Assembly (NCBI RefSeq): GCF_007830125.1 | Contig: NZ_VLLG01000002.1 | Span: forward strand, 1,059,495 to 1,123,494 | From: Chitinophaga japonensis | Lineage (GTDB): Bacteria; Bacteroidota; Bacteroidia; Chitinophagales; Chitinophagaceae | Direction of reading: 5' to 3' | Length of the DNA stretch: 64,000 nucleotides | In this document: piece by piece, positions 17,068-26,246 of the stretch | Position numbering within the stretch: the stretch's first letter is position 1 | Layout of the letters: each line of letters starts with the position of its first letter | Made by a program: the position numbers and the translations under genes | Notes under the pieces: generated by a model | The model's database searches: none | Told to the model about the DNA's origin: nothing | What the model saw: only the letters and a program-made list of their open reading frames with translations

Positions 17068-17784
17068 TCACTTTTCACTACTGGAAAACAGCCGCTTCCA
17101 GAAGGGCGGCCGGTTCTTTTCCTTCTCCAGGTGCAGCACGGCAATGTCGTTGGCGCACTGCCGGATGGCATTGCTGTCCAGCCCGTTATAGTAGCCGCGT
17201 ATGTGGCCGTTCTTATCGATCAGCACCAGCTTTTCGGTATGGATAAAATCATCCGGGCCGCCGTTGCCCTCGGTTACCGATACGAAGAATTCGTGCCGGG
17301 CCAGGTCATATATTTCTTTCTTGTCGCCGGTCAGCAGCCACCAGTTATCCGGGTTAATGCCCATGCGGTTGGCATAGCTGCGCAGCCGTTCTGCGGAATC
17401 TCGCACCGGGTCTACAGAGAAGGAGAGCAACTGCAGCAGGGTATCGTTCTGTACATACGCCTGCTGTATCTTTTTCATGTTGCTGGTAAGCGTGGGACAA
17501 ATGCTGGTGCAGGAGGTAAAGAAGAAATCCACCAGCAGCACTTTCCCGGAAAGGTCCTCCAGGCTCACCTTGTTCCCGAACTGGTTGGTCAGCTCAAAGT
17601 TACGGATGGTATGAAAAACGGTATCGTAATGCACTTCCCCGTTCTTCACCACGGTGTCTACCCTTTCCGGAATATAAAAACGTGGTATGGGTACCACGTC
17701 TTTACTGTAATGATCTACTATCAGGTACCCTGTGAGCGGAACCAACACTGCCAACAAAACTCCTATGACTGCCCTGCGAGAGAT
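17068..17784 (-). CDS. SCO1/SenC copper chaperone (non-ATG start)
   Basis: Thioredoxin-fold SCO protein that delivers copper to the CuA site of cytochrome oxidase. Copper ligands: Cys-x3-Cys in FFFTSCTSICPTL and His in DDFIHTEKLVLID. The N-terminal anchor reads SRRAVIGVLLAVLVPLTGYL. No ATG exists in frame between the stop at 17790 and the anchor. The SRR motif points to initiation at ATC 17784, while TTG 17757 would drop the positive charges before the membrane segment. The start I give (17784) is tentative. Upstream is subunit IV. Confidence 0.88.
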   Translation of the reverse strand: MSRRAVIGVLLAVLVPLTGYLIVDHYSKDVVPIPRFYIPERVDTVVKNGEVHYDTVFHTIRNFELTNQFGNKVSLEDLSGKVLLVDFFFTSCTSICPTLTSNMKKIQQAYVQNDTLLQLLSFSVDPVRDSAERLRSYANRMGINPDNWWLLTGDKKEIYDLARHEFFVSVTEGNGGPDDFIHTEKLVLIDKNGHIRGYYNGLDSNAIRQCANDIAVLHLEKEKNRPPFWKRLFSSSEK

Positions 17785-17825
17785 AACCTAGTTACTTTTA
17801 TATGTTTACGTTCAAAATCAATCCT

Positions 17826-18233
17826 TTAGTGGTGACTGGCTTCATTGGTCACCGTAGTAGCTTGCTTAGGCGTGCCGGGAGACAGATCCTTGCGCATGTT
17901 CTTCCAGGAATCGCCATCTGCCAGGAAAGCAATGATAAACCATACGAACAGCATCAGCGGGATCAGGATGGTCAGGATCAGGTTCTTGATCTCATGGCGC
18001 AGGTGCATAAATTCCGCTACAATGAAGAAGGCCTTTACAATGGTGAGGCCGATGAAGATGGCGTTCAGCACCAGCCTGCTGGGAAAACCGGTTTCCAGGT
18101 GCAGGAAGGCCAGGGCCACTTCCACGATTGTCACACACAGTAATATCCAGAAGGTTTTCCAGATGGTTTTGGTAGAAGTATCCCCGTGTCCATGCCGCGC
18201 ATCATCTACTGCTGCAGTTTGTGTATGTTCCAT
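17826..18233 (-). CDS. Cytochrome c oxidase subunit IV family protein
   Basis: 135 residues with a His-rich N-terminus (DDARHGHGD), three transmembrane helices (WILLCVTIVEVALAFL; LNAIFIGLTIVKAFFIVAEF; NLILTILIPLMLFVWFIIAF) and a polar tail. The FIVAEFMHLRHEIKN segment is typical of caa3/bo3 subunit IV (CtaF). It stabilises subunits I and III in the inner membrane. It sits between subunit III and SCO. Confidence 0.9.
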   Translation of the reverse strand: MEHTQTAAVDDARHGHGDTSTKTIWKTFWILLCVTIVEVALAFLHLETGFPSRLVLNAIFIGLTIVKAFFIVAEFMHLRHEIKNLILTILIPLMLFVWFIIAFLADGDSWKNMRKDLSPGTPKQATTVTNEASHH

Positions 18234-18312
18234 TACGCTTGTTTATTTTAAATCAGTTCAGTTCAAAAATCCAAAGTTACGAATGATAGCGGTTCACCCG
18301 GCCTGCTATGGT

Positions 18313-18987
18313 TTACAGCAGGTAGAAGCAGGTGAACACAAATACCCATACCAGGTCTACAAAGTGCCAGTACAGTCCTACTTTCTCCACCATTTCATAA
18401 TGGCCGCGCTGCTCGTAGGTGCCTTTCAGCACGTTGATCAGGATCACGATGTTCAGTATCACACCGGAAGTTACGTGCAGGCCATGGAAGCCGGTAATGG
18501 TAAAGAAGAAGTTGGTAAAGTTGGTAGAAGCGGGTGTACCGTCCACGTTCAGGAAGGGATTGCGGCCCCACCAGGCGCCCTCATGGTACAGGTGCGTCCA
18601 TTCCCATGCCTGGCAGGCCAGGAAGGCGGCGCCGCCTACAATGGTCCAGGCCAGCCATTTCGTTACTGCTTTCTGGTTCCGCTGATGACCGGCATGTACG
18701 GCCAGCACCATGGTCACAGAGCTCATGATCAGGATAAAGGTCATGATACTCACAAACACCAGCGGCAGGTTGGCATGTCCCATTAACGGGGCGGACTTGA
18801 ACACTTCGTTCGGGTCAGGCCAGGAAGTGCTCATAAAGCGGATCGTTCCGTATGATATCAGCAATGCGCCAAAGGTAAAAGCATCCGACATCAGGAAGTA
18901 CCACATCATCAACTTTCCGTAGCTCACGTTAAAGGGAGAGTATCCTCCACCCCACCATTTTTTCTTCGCTGTAACTGCTGTATCCAT
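18313..18987 (-). CDS. ctaE: Cytochrome c oxidase subunit III (first copy in sequence order)
   Basis: 224 residues, five membrane helices. The subunit III signature is at the end (GLHVTSGVILNIVILINVL; VGLYWHFVDLVWVFVFTCFYLL). The N-terminus KKKWWGGGYSPFNVSYGKLMMWYF is that of the Bacteroidota form. It belongs to the aa3 oxidase made with subunits I and II upstream on the transcript. The 53 bases between the two subunit III genes are AT-rich. Confidence 0.93.
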   Translation of the reverse strand: MDTAVTAKKKWWGGGYSPFNVSYGKLMMWYFLMSDAFTFGALLISYGTIRFMSTSWPDPNEVFKSAPLMGHANLPLVFVSIMTFILIMSSVTMVLAVHAGHQRNQKAVTKWLAWTIVGGAAFLACQAWEWTHLYHEGAWWGRNPFLNVDGTPASTNFTNFFFTITGFHGLHVTSGVILNIVILINVLKGTYEQRGHYEMVEKVGLYWHFVDLVWVFVFTCFYLL

Positions 18988-19040
18988 TTTTTTAATTGAA
19001 TTCGTTGTTATGTTCTTATACAGTTAAATAATTTTTCAGC

Positions 19041-19607
19041 TTACCTGGCGATACTCAGGAATATCAGCAGGTAGATCCACAGGGCGTCTACAAAATGCCA
19101 GTAGAGCGAGGCTACCTCTATGGGCACCGGGCTGTACACCCGCACCCGTGTTCTGTACGCCCTGGCAAACATGATCAGCAGGGCTACCACGCCTCCCAGC
19201 ACGTGCAGCATGTGCACGCCTACTATTACGTAGATGAAGGAAGCGGATACCGGCCCGCTCAGCGGCAAGCCGTGGTTGCTCATCTGGGCAAACCCGAAAC
19301 ACTGGCATGCCGCAAATACCACACCTAACAGGGCGGTAATGGTGATCAATTGCTTGTAGCGCCGCATGTTCCTTTCCTTGAACTGCTTTACCGCCATCTG
19401 GATGGTGCCACTGCTCACGAGGATCACCGCCGTGGATATCCAGAAAATATGCGGCAGCTCAAACGCCAGCCAGTTAGCCTGCGCACGCTTCACCACATAC
19501 GCGCTGGTAAACCCTATGAACATCATGGAAATGCTGCCCATAGCAATCCATAGGGAATATTTATGCGGATGTATTTTCTTTCGCTGTACGCTCATTGCCT
19601 GCATCAC
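19041..19607 (-). CDS. Cytochrome c oxidase subunit III (second, shorter paralog)
   Basis: 188 residues with five membrane helices and the ending VASLYWHFVDALWIYLLIFL. It is more divergent than its neighbour (HKYSLWIAMGSISMMFIGFTSAYV at the start). Such paired subunit III genes are usual in Bacteroidota ACIII/oxidase clusters. An internal Met (MSVQRKKIHPHKY, 19595) may be the true start. It follows cyoE by 12 bases. Confidence 0.92.
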   Translation of the reverse strand: MMQAMSVQRKKIHPHKYSLWIAMGSISMMFIGFTSAYVVKRAQANWLAFELPHIFWISTAVILVSSGTIQMAVKQFKERNMRRYKQLITITALLGVVFAACQCFGFAQMSNHGLPLSGPVSASFIYVIVGVHMLHVLGGVVALLIMFARAYRTRVRVYSPVPIEVASLYWHFVDALWIYLLIFLSIAR

Positions 19608-19619
19608 TCCTCTTTGTTT

Positions 19620-20519
19620 TTATGCTTTATCAGCCAGCAGCGCTAGCTGTACAATTGTCAGGTAAATATAAGAGCCGAACATCAGCTTCCGGGCAGACGG
19701 CACATCGCATTTCCGGTACAGCATAATAGCGCGGTACAGGAAAAATATGCCTGCCAGGATGGCGATGATGGCTGATATGCTGCCGGTGATCTTCAGCAGG
19801 TAAGGCACAATACCCGCGGGAATCAGCAGCAGCGCGTAGGTGACTGCCTGCAGGGCCGTCATCTTATTAGGCCCGCCGGCGGCCGGCAGCAGCTTGAAGC
19901 CGGCCCGGGTGTAATCCTGGTGCGCTATCCAGGCAATGGCCCAGAAATGCGGGAACTGCCACAGGAACTGGATGGCAAACAAGGCCCATCCGCCCTCGCC
20001 CAGGTGGTTTGCACCGGCGGCCCACCCGATAAGGGGCGGCATGGCGCCGGGAATGGCGCCCACCAGTACGGCCAGGGAGTTCCATTTTTTCCAGGGCGTA
20101 TATACAAACCCGTACAGGATCAGCGATACCAGGCTCAGCACAGCGCTTAGCCAGTTGAAGCAAAGCCCCATAATGGCAATACCGCCTGCACCCGTCAGCA
20201 CCGCCACCAGTGCGGCTTCCCGCTCGGAAAGGCGACCCGCCGGCAAAGGACGGCTGGCTGTACGAGCCATCAGCTTGTCCGTATTCTTCTCCAATACCTG
20301 GTTAATGGTATTGGCCGATCCGGATACCAGCAATCCACCTGCGAATAATAAAAGAACTTTCAATAAGCCAAACTCCACTTCCGGTACCAGCAGGTAGCCC
20401 CAGGCACAGGAGAACACCACCATAAAGGTAAGGTTGAACTTCATGAGCTGGAAGTAATCCCTTGCTTTGCTGGCTACTGCATACGATAACGACAATTTTA
20501 TGGAGTTTTCTTGCAACAC
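19620..20519 (-). CDS. cyoE: Heme O synthase (protoheme IX farnesyltransferase)
   Basis: 299 residues, UbiA-type prenyltransferase with 8-9 membrane helices. It adds farnesyl to heme B to make heme O, the precursor of heme A. Active-site region NQVLEKNTDKLMARTASRPL (first Asp-rich loop) and YTPWKKWNSLAVLVGAIPGA. The heme A synthase (CtaA) needed for an aa3 oxidase is not in the window. It lies 19 bases after subunit I. Confidence 0.93.
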   Translation of the reverse strand: MLQENSIKLSLSYAVASKARDYFQLMKFNLTFMVVFSCAWGYLLVPEVEFGLLKVLLLFAGGLLVSGSANTINQVLEKNTDKLMARTASRPLPAGRLSEREAALVAVLTGAGGIAIMGLCFNWLSAVLSLVSLILYGFVYTPWKKWNSLAVLVGAIPGAMPPLIGWAAGANHLGEGGWALFAIQFLWQFPHFWAIAWIAHQDYTRAGFKLLPAAGGPNKMTALQAVTYALLLIPAGIVPYLLKITGSISAIIAILAGIFFLYRAIMLYRKCDVPSARKLMFGSYIYLTIVQLALLADKA

Positions 20520-20538
20520 TATTTTCTAACTATTCTTA

Positions 20539-22365
20539 TCAATGTTTCGATTCATCCGGCGATACCGGCACCGTTTGCGGGATGAAATCCTTTCCATCCT
20601 TGCTGTAGTCATACGGCCAGCGGTGCACTTCCGGAATTTCGCCAGGCCAGTTGCCATGCCCCGGGTGAATGGGGGTGGTCCATTCCAGCGTGGTAGCGTT
20701 CCACGGGTTGGTAGTGGTCAGCTTCCGGCCTTTGAAAATGCTATAGAAGAAGTTGAACACGAACAGCAACTGGGTAGCAAATACAGCCACCACCACGATG
20801 CTGATAAACTTGTTCAGCTCTACAAACTGTTTGAAAGACTCCCAGCTAGAGTAGTCATAATACCGCCTGGGCATACCGGCCATACCTTCGTAGTGCATGG
20901 GCCAGAAGATGCAATAGGCGCCTACCAGGGTGATCCAGAAGTGAATGTAGCCCAGCGTATTGTTCATATACCGGCTGTACATTTTCGGGAACCAGTGGTA
21001 AATACCGGCAAACATGCCGAAGAAGGCAGACACGCCCATTACAATATGGAAGTGCGCGATCACGAAGTAGGTGTCGTGCAGGTGAATATCAATAGAGGAG
21101 TTACCCAGCCAGATACCGGTCAGACCACCGGAGATAAAGGTGCTCACAAAACCGATGCTGAACAGGGCGCCCGGCGTAAAGCGGATGTTCCCTTTCCAGA
21201 TAGTTGTGATCCAGTTGAACACCTTGATGGCGGAAGGCACCGCGATGAGCAGCGTTAACAGTACGAAGAACGCGCCCAGGAAGGGATTCAACCCCGTTAC
21301 GAACATGTGGTGCGCCCATACCAGGAAGGCCAGGATCGCGATGGCGAACAGGGAGCCCACCATAGCCAGGTAACCGAAGATGGGCTTGCGGGAATTTACC
21401 GCCAGCACTTCAGACACCATACCCATGGCCGGGAGAATGATAATGTACACTTCCGGGTGGCCCAGGAACCAGAACAGGTGCTGGTACAGGATGGCGCTAC
21501 CGCCCTCGTTGGACAGGGCTTTACCGGCTACGAACAGCTCGCTCAGGTAGAAGCTGGTGCCTGCATGACGGTCAAACAGCAGCAGGATGAAACCTGACAG
21601 CAGCACCGGGAAGGACAGTACGCCCAGCACGGCGGTAAAGAAGAATGACCATATCGGCAGCGGCATCCGGGTCATGCTCATACCCTTGGTACGCATGTTC
21701 AGGATGGTGGAAATATAGTTCAGGCCGCCCAGCAACTGTGACACCACGAACAGCGCCATGCTGGTGAGCCAGAGGTCCATACCGATCCTGGAACCGATAG
21801 ACGCATCGCCAAGGGCGCTCAGCGGAGGATAAGCCGTCCAGCCGCCGGAAGCGGGGCCTGTTTGCACAAACAGGGACGCCATCATTACCATGCTGGCCAG
21901 GAAGAAGAACCAGTAGCTCAGCATGTTCATAAAGGGAGAGGCCATATCGCGCGCACCTACCTGCAGCGGAATGAGCAGGTTGGAGAACGTACCGCTCAGC
22001 CCCGCAGTCAGTACAAAGAACACCAGGATGGTACCGTGCATGGTTACCAGGGCATAATAAGCCTCCGGCGTAATGCGGCCTCCCTTGGCCCAATGGCCCA
22101 GGATGGTCTCCAGCCAGGGGAAAGCGGTGTCCGGGAAAGCCAGTTGCAAACGGAATATTACCGAAAACCCGGCCCCGATGATAGCCCAGATGATCCCTGT
22201 TATCAGGAACTGCTTGGCGATCATTTTATGGTCCATGCTGAACACATACTTCGAAATGAAGCTGTCTTCATGATGATGCTCATGCCCGTTGCCATGGTCG
22301 TCATGCGCCACTGCGCCGTGCGTTAACTCCTGTTGATGACTGTGCAAGGTTGCGTCGTTACTCAT
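20539..22365 (-). CDS. ctaD: Cytochrome c oxidase subunit I
   Basis: 608 residues, 12 core membrane helices plus extended ends. The N-terminus has a histidine-rich tail (VAHDDHGNGHEHHHED). Ligand motifs: GHPEVYIIILPAMG (CuB His and cross-linked Tyr), WAHHMFVTG (CuB His pair), HDTYFVIAHFHIVMG (heme a3 and a His). It catalyses O2 reduction coupled to proton pumping in the inner membrane. It lies 83 bases after subunit II on the same strand. Confidence 0.96.
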   Translation of the reverse strand: MSNDATLHSHQQELTHGAVAHDDHGNGHEHHHEDSFISKYVFSMDHKMIAKQFLITGIIWAIIGAGFSVIFRLQLAFPDTAFPWLETILGHWAKGGRITPEAYYALVTMHGTILVFFVLTAGLSGTFSNLLIPLQVGARDMASPFMNMLSYWFFFLASMVMMASLFVQTGPASGGWTAYPPLSALGDASIGSRIGMDLWLTSMALFVVSQLLGGLNYISTILNMRTKGMSMTRMPLPIWSFFFTAVLGVLSFPVLLSGFILLLFDRHAGTSFYLSELFVAGKALSNEGGSAILYQHLFWFLGHPEVYIIILPAMGMVSEVLAVNSRKPIFGYLAMVGSLFAIAILAFLVWAHHMFVTGLNPFLGAFFVLLTLLIAVPSAIKVFNWITTIWKGNIRFTPGALFSIGFVSTFISGGLTGIWLGNSSIDIHLHDTYFVIAHFHIVMGVSAFFGMFAGIYHWFPKMYSRYMNNTLGYIHFWITLVGAYCIFWPMHYEGMAGMPRRYYDYSSWESFKQFVELNKFISIVVVAVFATQLLFVFNFFYSIFKGRKLTTTNPWNATTLEWTTPIHPGHGNWPGEIPEVHRWPYDYSKDGKDFIPQTVPVSPDESKH

Positions 22366-22448
22366 AATCGGTTCTGTTTATTATAAAGCCTACCACCTGG
22401 GAGTGCAAGGCATCGGCTTCTTTTAGTATTATTTTACAAATTTACGCC

Positions 22449-23498
22449 TTACTGAATATTAGCGGCCACTGCTTTTTGTGTGCTGTCTGCTGCCGGCTTT
22501 TCCTGTTCGGGAGCGGCGGGCGCCTCCGCAGCATGGGCCAGTTCATACTGGGACTTCTGCTTGGCCGTCCAGGCATCAAACTCTTCCTGGGTTTCCACTA
22601 CTATAATGGCTCTCATGGAGTAGTGGCCGGAACCGCACATCTGGTCACAGGAAATTTCGTACACAAAATCCGGGTTGCCGGTCTTTTCCTTCATCTGGGC
22701 GGTGGTGAATTTAGGCGTCACCCACATGGTAGTAGGGATACCGGGCACTGCGTCCATCTTCATGCGGAAGTGCGGCAGGCCCACATCATGCACCACGTCG
22801 CGGGAGCCAATGATCAGCTTCACGGGCTTACCCACTACCATGTGCATTTCGGTAGCCATAAAGTCGTCCCTGTTCAGGTTATCGTCCCAATCCTGGCCTA
22901 CAGGGTTGGTAGCGTCGTTAATGTTCTTGTAGTACTTGCTGCCCAGCTTGCCGTCCTTACCGGGGTAACGGATCAGCCAGTTGAACTGCTTGCCGGTGAT
23001 CTCCACGATCATGGCGTCTTTGGGCGCCTCGGAGGTAATGCGGAACCAGTGCCGCAGGCCGATGGCCACCAGGATGGTGAGGGCAATGGCAGGGATCACG
23101 GTCCAGATCACTTCCAGCTTGTTATTGTGCGGGAAGTAAAAGGCTTTCTGGCCTTCCCTTTCCTGGTATTTGAAAGCGAACCAGAACAACAGTATCTGTG
23201 TAATGACGAATACCACACCGGTGATCACCAGGGTCCACATGATCATGTTGTCGATAGACTCTCCCTGCTCGGAGGCCGGCTCCCCTAATATCTTACCTTT
23301 CAACAGTTCATTACAGTAATATACTCCTATCAATCCCAACACCAGGAAAGCGATCAGCAAAAAGCCGTTAATACGGTTGTTCTGCTGGCGGGCTTTCTTT
23401 TCTCCCTTCAATATGGACACATACTCGCTCGCCTTCGCGATCTGGAAGATGACTACGAATATGAGCACAACAACTAAGACTGCTAAAAAACCTGACAT
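22449..23498 (-). CDS. ctaC: Cytochrome c oxidase subunit II (CuA)
   Basis: 349 residues. An extra N-terminal membrane helix (about 3-22) precedes the two canonical ones, then the periplasmic cupredoxin domain. CuA ligands: CDQMCGSGHYSM near residue 289-300 and the upstream His in DVGLPHFRMKM. There is no Cys-x2-Cys-His, so no cytochrome c is fused and electrons must come from a separate cytochrome, probably of ACIII. The C-terminus is Ala/Pro/Glu-rich and likely disordered. Confidence 0.95.
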   Translation of the reverse strand: MSGFLAVLVVVLIFVVIFQIAKASEYVSILKGEKKARQQNNRINGFLLIAFLVLGLIGVYYCNELLKGKILGEPASEQGESIDNMIMWTLVITGVVFVITQILLFWFAFKYQEREGQKAFYFPHNNKLEVIWTVIPAIALTILVAIGLRHWFRITSEAPKDAMIVEITGKQFNWLIRYPGKDGKLGSKYYKNINDATNPVGQDWDDNLNRDDFMATEMHMVVGKPVKLIIGSRDVVHDVGLPHFRMKMDAVPGIPTTMWVTPKFTTAQMKEKTGNPDFVYEISCDQMCGSGHYSMRAIIVVETQEEFDAWTAKQKSQYELAHAAEAPAAPEQEKPAADSTQKAVAANIQ

Positions 23499-23554
23499 TG
23501 CTATTTGAAATAATTAAGTTATCTAATGTGCTTTTGTTGTTACTATTCCCACGC

Positions 23555-24763
23555 CTAGGTGTGGTGAACGATGCTTTCTTTCAGATAAGGATGGTTCTTG
23601 GGTACCAGGGGCGCTTTCGCCAACTGGTTGATGACCAGGAATATGGTCAGCCCTACAAAACCCAGGCCCAGCCCCAGCTCGTACCAGGGGAAGTGCAACT
23701 CACGCACGGTTCCGGGCATTACCATCTGGAAGAAATCCAGCCAGTGACCAAATATAATCAATATGGCTATATAGGTTACTGCCGTGTAGTTACGCTTGGT
23801 ATCGCGCTTCATCAGCAATAGCAACGGCAAAATGAAATTCAGGATCAGGTTCAGGAAGAACACCGGGCGCCACTCACCCCATACGCGGGGTTGGAAGTAA
23901 GCGGTTTCTTCCGGCATATTGGCATACCAGATCAGCATGTACTGGGAGAACCAGAGGTAAGTCCAGAAGATGCTGAAGGCAAACATGAACTTGCCGAGGT
24001 CGTGCAGGTGCTCTTCATTCACGAAAGTAAGGTACCCGTTCTTCTTCAGGTAAATAACGAACAGCGCGATCAGTGACAACCCAGATACCCAGGTGCTGGC
24101 AAAAGTGTACCAGCTATACATGGTGGAGAACCAGTGCGCGTCTATGCTCATCAGCCACAACCAGGGGGTAGTGGAACCTACACTCAGGGCGAATATCACG
24201 GCAAACCCGCCACACCATACGGTATTCCTCCACAGTATGCGGCGGCCGGTATCAGGAGAAAGATCCCAGGTATCTTCCTGCAGGGACATGTTGCGCAGCT
24301 TCACGGTAAAGAAAGCCCACAGCCCGATCGTGATCACGGTAGCGGTAGTGAAGAAACCTTTATTAAGGAAAGCGGATTTCCAGCTCAGCACACGGTCATG
24401 CTTTACATGCTCCGCATCTAACCAGTGGTAGATATGATCCTTGCCACCGAACACGATGATCATCAGCACGATAAAAACAATAGCACCCAGCACCGGCACT
24501 GCCATGGAGATAGCTTCCGGTACGCGACGGAAGGCCAGTTGCCAACCGCCATGCGCCAATGTAGTAGCTGCAATAAAGAAGGTGCTGGCCAGTGCTACCA
24601 GCAAAAAGAAAGTACTGTTCTGCAGGATGCCAGCCCAAAAACGGGTAGCGCCATGCTCGCCTCCCAGGGCCACTAAACCGATCAATAATGTGAGTACGCC
24701 AATGCCCATTAACACGAAACTGGCCGTTCTCAATTTTGCTGGTACTACAAATTGGTCTTTCAT
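23555..24763 (-). CDS. actF: Alternative complex III subunit ActF
   Basis: 402 residues, about ten membrane helices. It is an NrfD-like integral membrane subunit of quinol:cytochrome c oxidoreductase, paralogous to ActC. Recognisable stretches are SIDAHWFSTMYSWYTFASTW and FSIFWTYLWFSQYMLIWY. It completes the membrane arm of ACIII. It is the last act gene, directly before oxidase subunit II, fitting the ACIII-aa3 supercomplex known from Flavobacterium johnsoniae. Confidence 0.93.
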   Translation of the reverse strand: MKDQFVVPAKLRTASFVLMGIGVLTLLIGLVALGGEHGATRFWAGILQNSTFFLLVALASTFFIAATTLAHGGWQLAFRRVPEAISMAVPVLGAIVFIVLMIIVFGGKDHIYHWLDAEHVKHDRVLSWKSAFLNKGFFTTATVITIGLWAFFTVKLRNMSLQEDTWDLSPDTGRRILWRNTVWCGGFAVIFALSVGSTTPWLWLMSIDAHWFSTMYSWYTFASTWVSGLSLIALFVIYLKKNGYLTFVNEEHLHDLGKFMFAFSIFWTYLWFSQYMLIWYANMPEETAYFQPRVWGEWRPVFFLNLILNFILPLLLLMKRDTKRNYTAVTYIAILIIFGHWLDFFQMVMPGTVRELHFPWYELGLGLGFVGLTIFLVINQLAKAPLVPKNHPYLKESIVHHT

Positions 24764-24888
24764 CTGTTGCTAATTTGTCTTTTTATTTGGTCAGATGGAA
24801 CGTCTCCGCAAGCCGGCGGATTGGTTTCAAATGTAGTTCTGTTAACTTTTTCTCTTTTTTTGTTTTAAACCTGGCTAAATATTATTGC

Positions 24889-25533
24889 CTATTCTTTTAC
24901 CTGGGTGGTATCGCCGTCGGATGCCGCCGGTGATGCCGTTTCTGTAACAGGAGCCGCATCCGGGGCAGGCACTATTTTTTCACCTTGCACGCTCTTGATG
25001 TAAGCGGCAATTTTCCAGCGTTGCTCCCGGTCCAGTTGGCTGGCGTAGCTGCCCATGGTATTCCAGCCATAGGTCATTACGTAGAACAGGCGTCCCTGCG
25101 TTAAATGCGCCTTGGGACCGCCGGCAGCCAGGTTGGCCGGAGCGGCCGGGAAAGGACCCTCCCCGCCCTTGTACAGGGGGCCGTTACCATCCAGGTTGGT
25201 GCCATGACAGATACCGCAATAGATATTGTATATACGTTTTGCTTCTGCCAGGTCAGCCTCGGTAATGTTGGTAAGCGGATTCTTTATAGTATTGGCCAGC
25301 GCAGTATCGCCCTCTTTTACGTGGTAGGGCAGCAGCTCTCCTCTCTTCACCGTACCTTCCACCGGCTTGAGGCCGGCCAGGCGCGGGCTGTAAAATTCGT
25401 ACGCACGGGAATCATACATATCCGGCATATAGATCCTGCCGGGCTTTCTGTGGTTCTCGCCTGTGTTACAGGCCGCCAGTAAAGCTCCGCCTGCCAAAGC
25501 AGCAAATACTAATATGTTGGAAGTCCTTTTCAT
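24889..25533 (-). CDS. actE: Alternative complex III subunit ActE, monoheme cytochrome c lipoprotein
   Basis: 214 residues. Lipoprotein signal with lipobox LAAC (Cys 22). One heme site YCGICHGTNLDGNGPL (residues 106-110). A likely Met ligand lies in QGRLFYVMTYGWNTMGSYAS. The C-terminus is acidic and Pro/Ala-rich. ActE is the periplasmic electron-exit subunit or helper of ACIII, anchored by lipid. It begins after actD by 44 bases. Confidence 0.93.
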   Translation of the reverse strand: MKRTSNILVFAALAGGALLAACNTGENHRKPGRIYMPDMYDSRAYEFYSPRLAGLKPVEGTVKRGELLPYHVKEGDTALANTIKNPLTNITEADLAEAKRIYNIYCGICHGTNLDGNGPLYKGGEGPFPAAPANLAAGGPKAHLTQGRLFYVMTYGWNTMGSYASQLDREQRWKIAAYIKSVQGEKIVPAPDAAPVTETASPAASDGDTTQVKE

Positions 25534-25577
25534 CTGTTTATTTATCAGAATGTTCTTCGTCTTTCGTTTTACAAATT

Positions 25578-26171
25578 TTATGCGTTCAGCGGGGCCGGCT
25601 GCTCGTTGAACAGGCGGTCCTCACGGTCAAAGCGGCCCAGCCACCAGCCGGTTTCAGCGGTCTGCTCATGCACTTCATGCGCGCCGGCGGCGGTGAGGAA
25701 ATTCTTCAGCTCATCTGCGCCGGTCTTGCCGGTCACCTCTATGGCCATTACAAATTTATCATCGGTCTGGCGCGGATGGAAAACGTGCTTCTTTACAAAC
25801 GGCGCCAACTGGCACAGGTAGCAGAAAGTAAGCACCATACCTACGGCGGAGAACAGTACCGTCAGCTCGAAAGTGATCGGTATGAACGCCGGCAGGGAGA
25901 AGTGCGGCTTACCGCCTATGTTCATCGGCCAGTCCGTGGTAAACACCCAGCTCATGAAAGACAGGGCTGTGGTAGTACCGGTAATACCGTATATGAACCC
26001 AGCGGTATGCAGGCTGGTCTCTCTCAGGCCCATGGCATGATCGAGGCCATGCACCGGAAAGGGGGTGTATACATCATGGATCTTGTACCCTGCGGCACGT
26101 ACTTTCTTTACTGCCGGAAACAACACCGCCTCATCATCAAAACAACCTACAACAAATTTTTTTGCAGCCAT
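25578..26171 (-). CDS. actD: Alternative complex III subunit ActD (DUF3341)
   Basis: 197 residues with a soluble N-terminal part (KFVVGCFDDEAVLFPAVKKV; YTPFPVHGLDHAMGLRETSL) and two membrane helices in the middle (AGFIYGITGTTTALSFMSWVF; FIPITFELTVLFSAVGMVLTF). This is the standard DUF3341/ActD architecture, a structural subunit next to ActC. A 75-base, AT-rich spacer with CAAATTCC words separates it from actC. Confidence 0.93.
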   Translation of the reverse strand: MAAKKFVVGCFDDEAVLFPAVKKVRAAGYKIHDVYTPFPVHGLDHAMGLRETSLHTAGFIYGITGTTTALSFMSWVFTTDWPMNIGGKPHFSLPAFIPITFELTVLFSAVGMVLTFCYLCQLAPFVKKHVFHPRQTDDKFVMAIEVTGKTGADELKNFLTAAGAHEVHEQTAETGWWLGRFDREDRLFNEQPAPLNA

Positions 26172-26246
26172 ATTTTTAAAAAATTCAAATTCCAGAAAAC
26201 AAGTAACAAATTCCTAATTCCAAAGCCCAAATTCCAAATTGAAGGC
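26172..26246. repeat. Unpaired CAAATTCC-word tract between actC and actD
   Basis: Repeats of AAATTC, CAAATTCC and AATTCCAAA with no matching opposite arm. The same vocabulary forms a true inverted repeat at 56618-56687. Confidence 0.4.
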
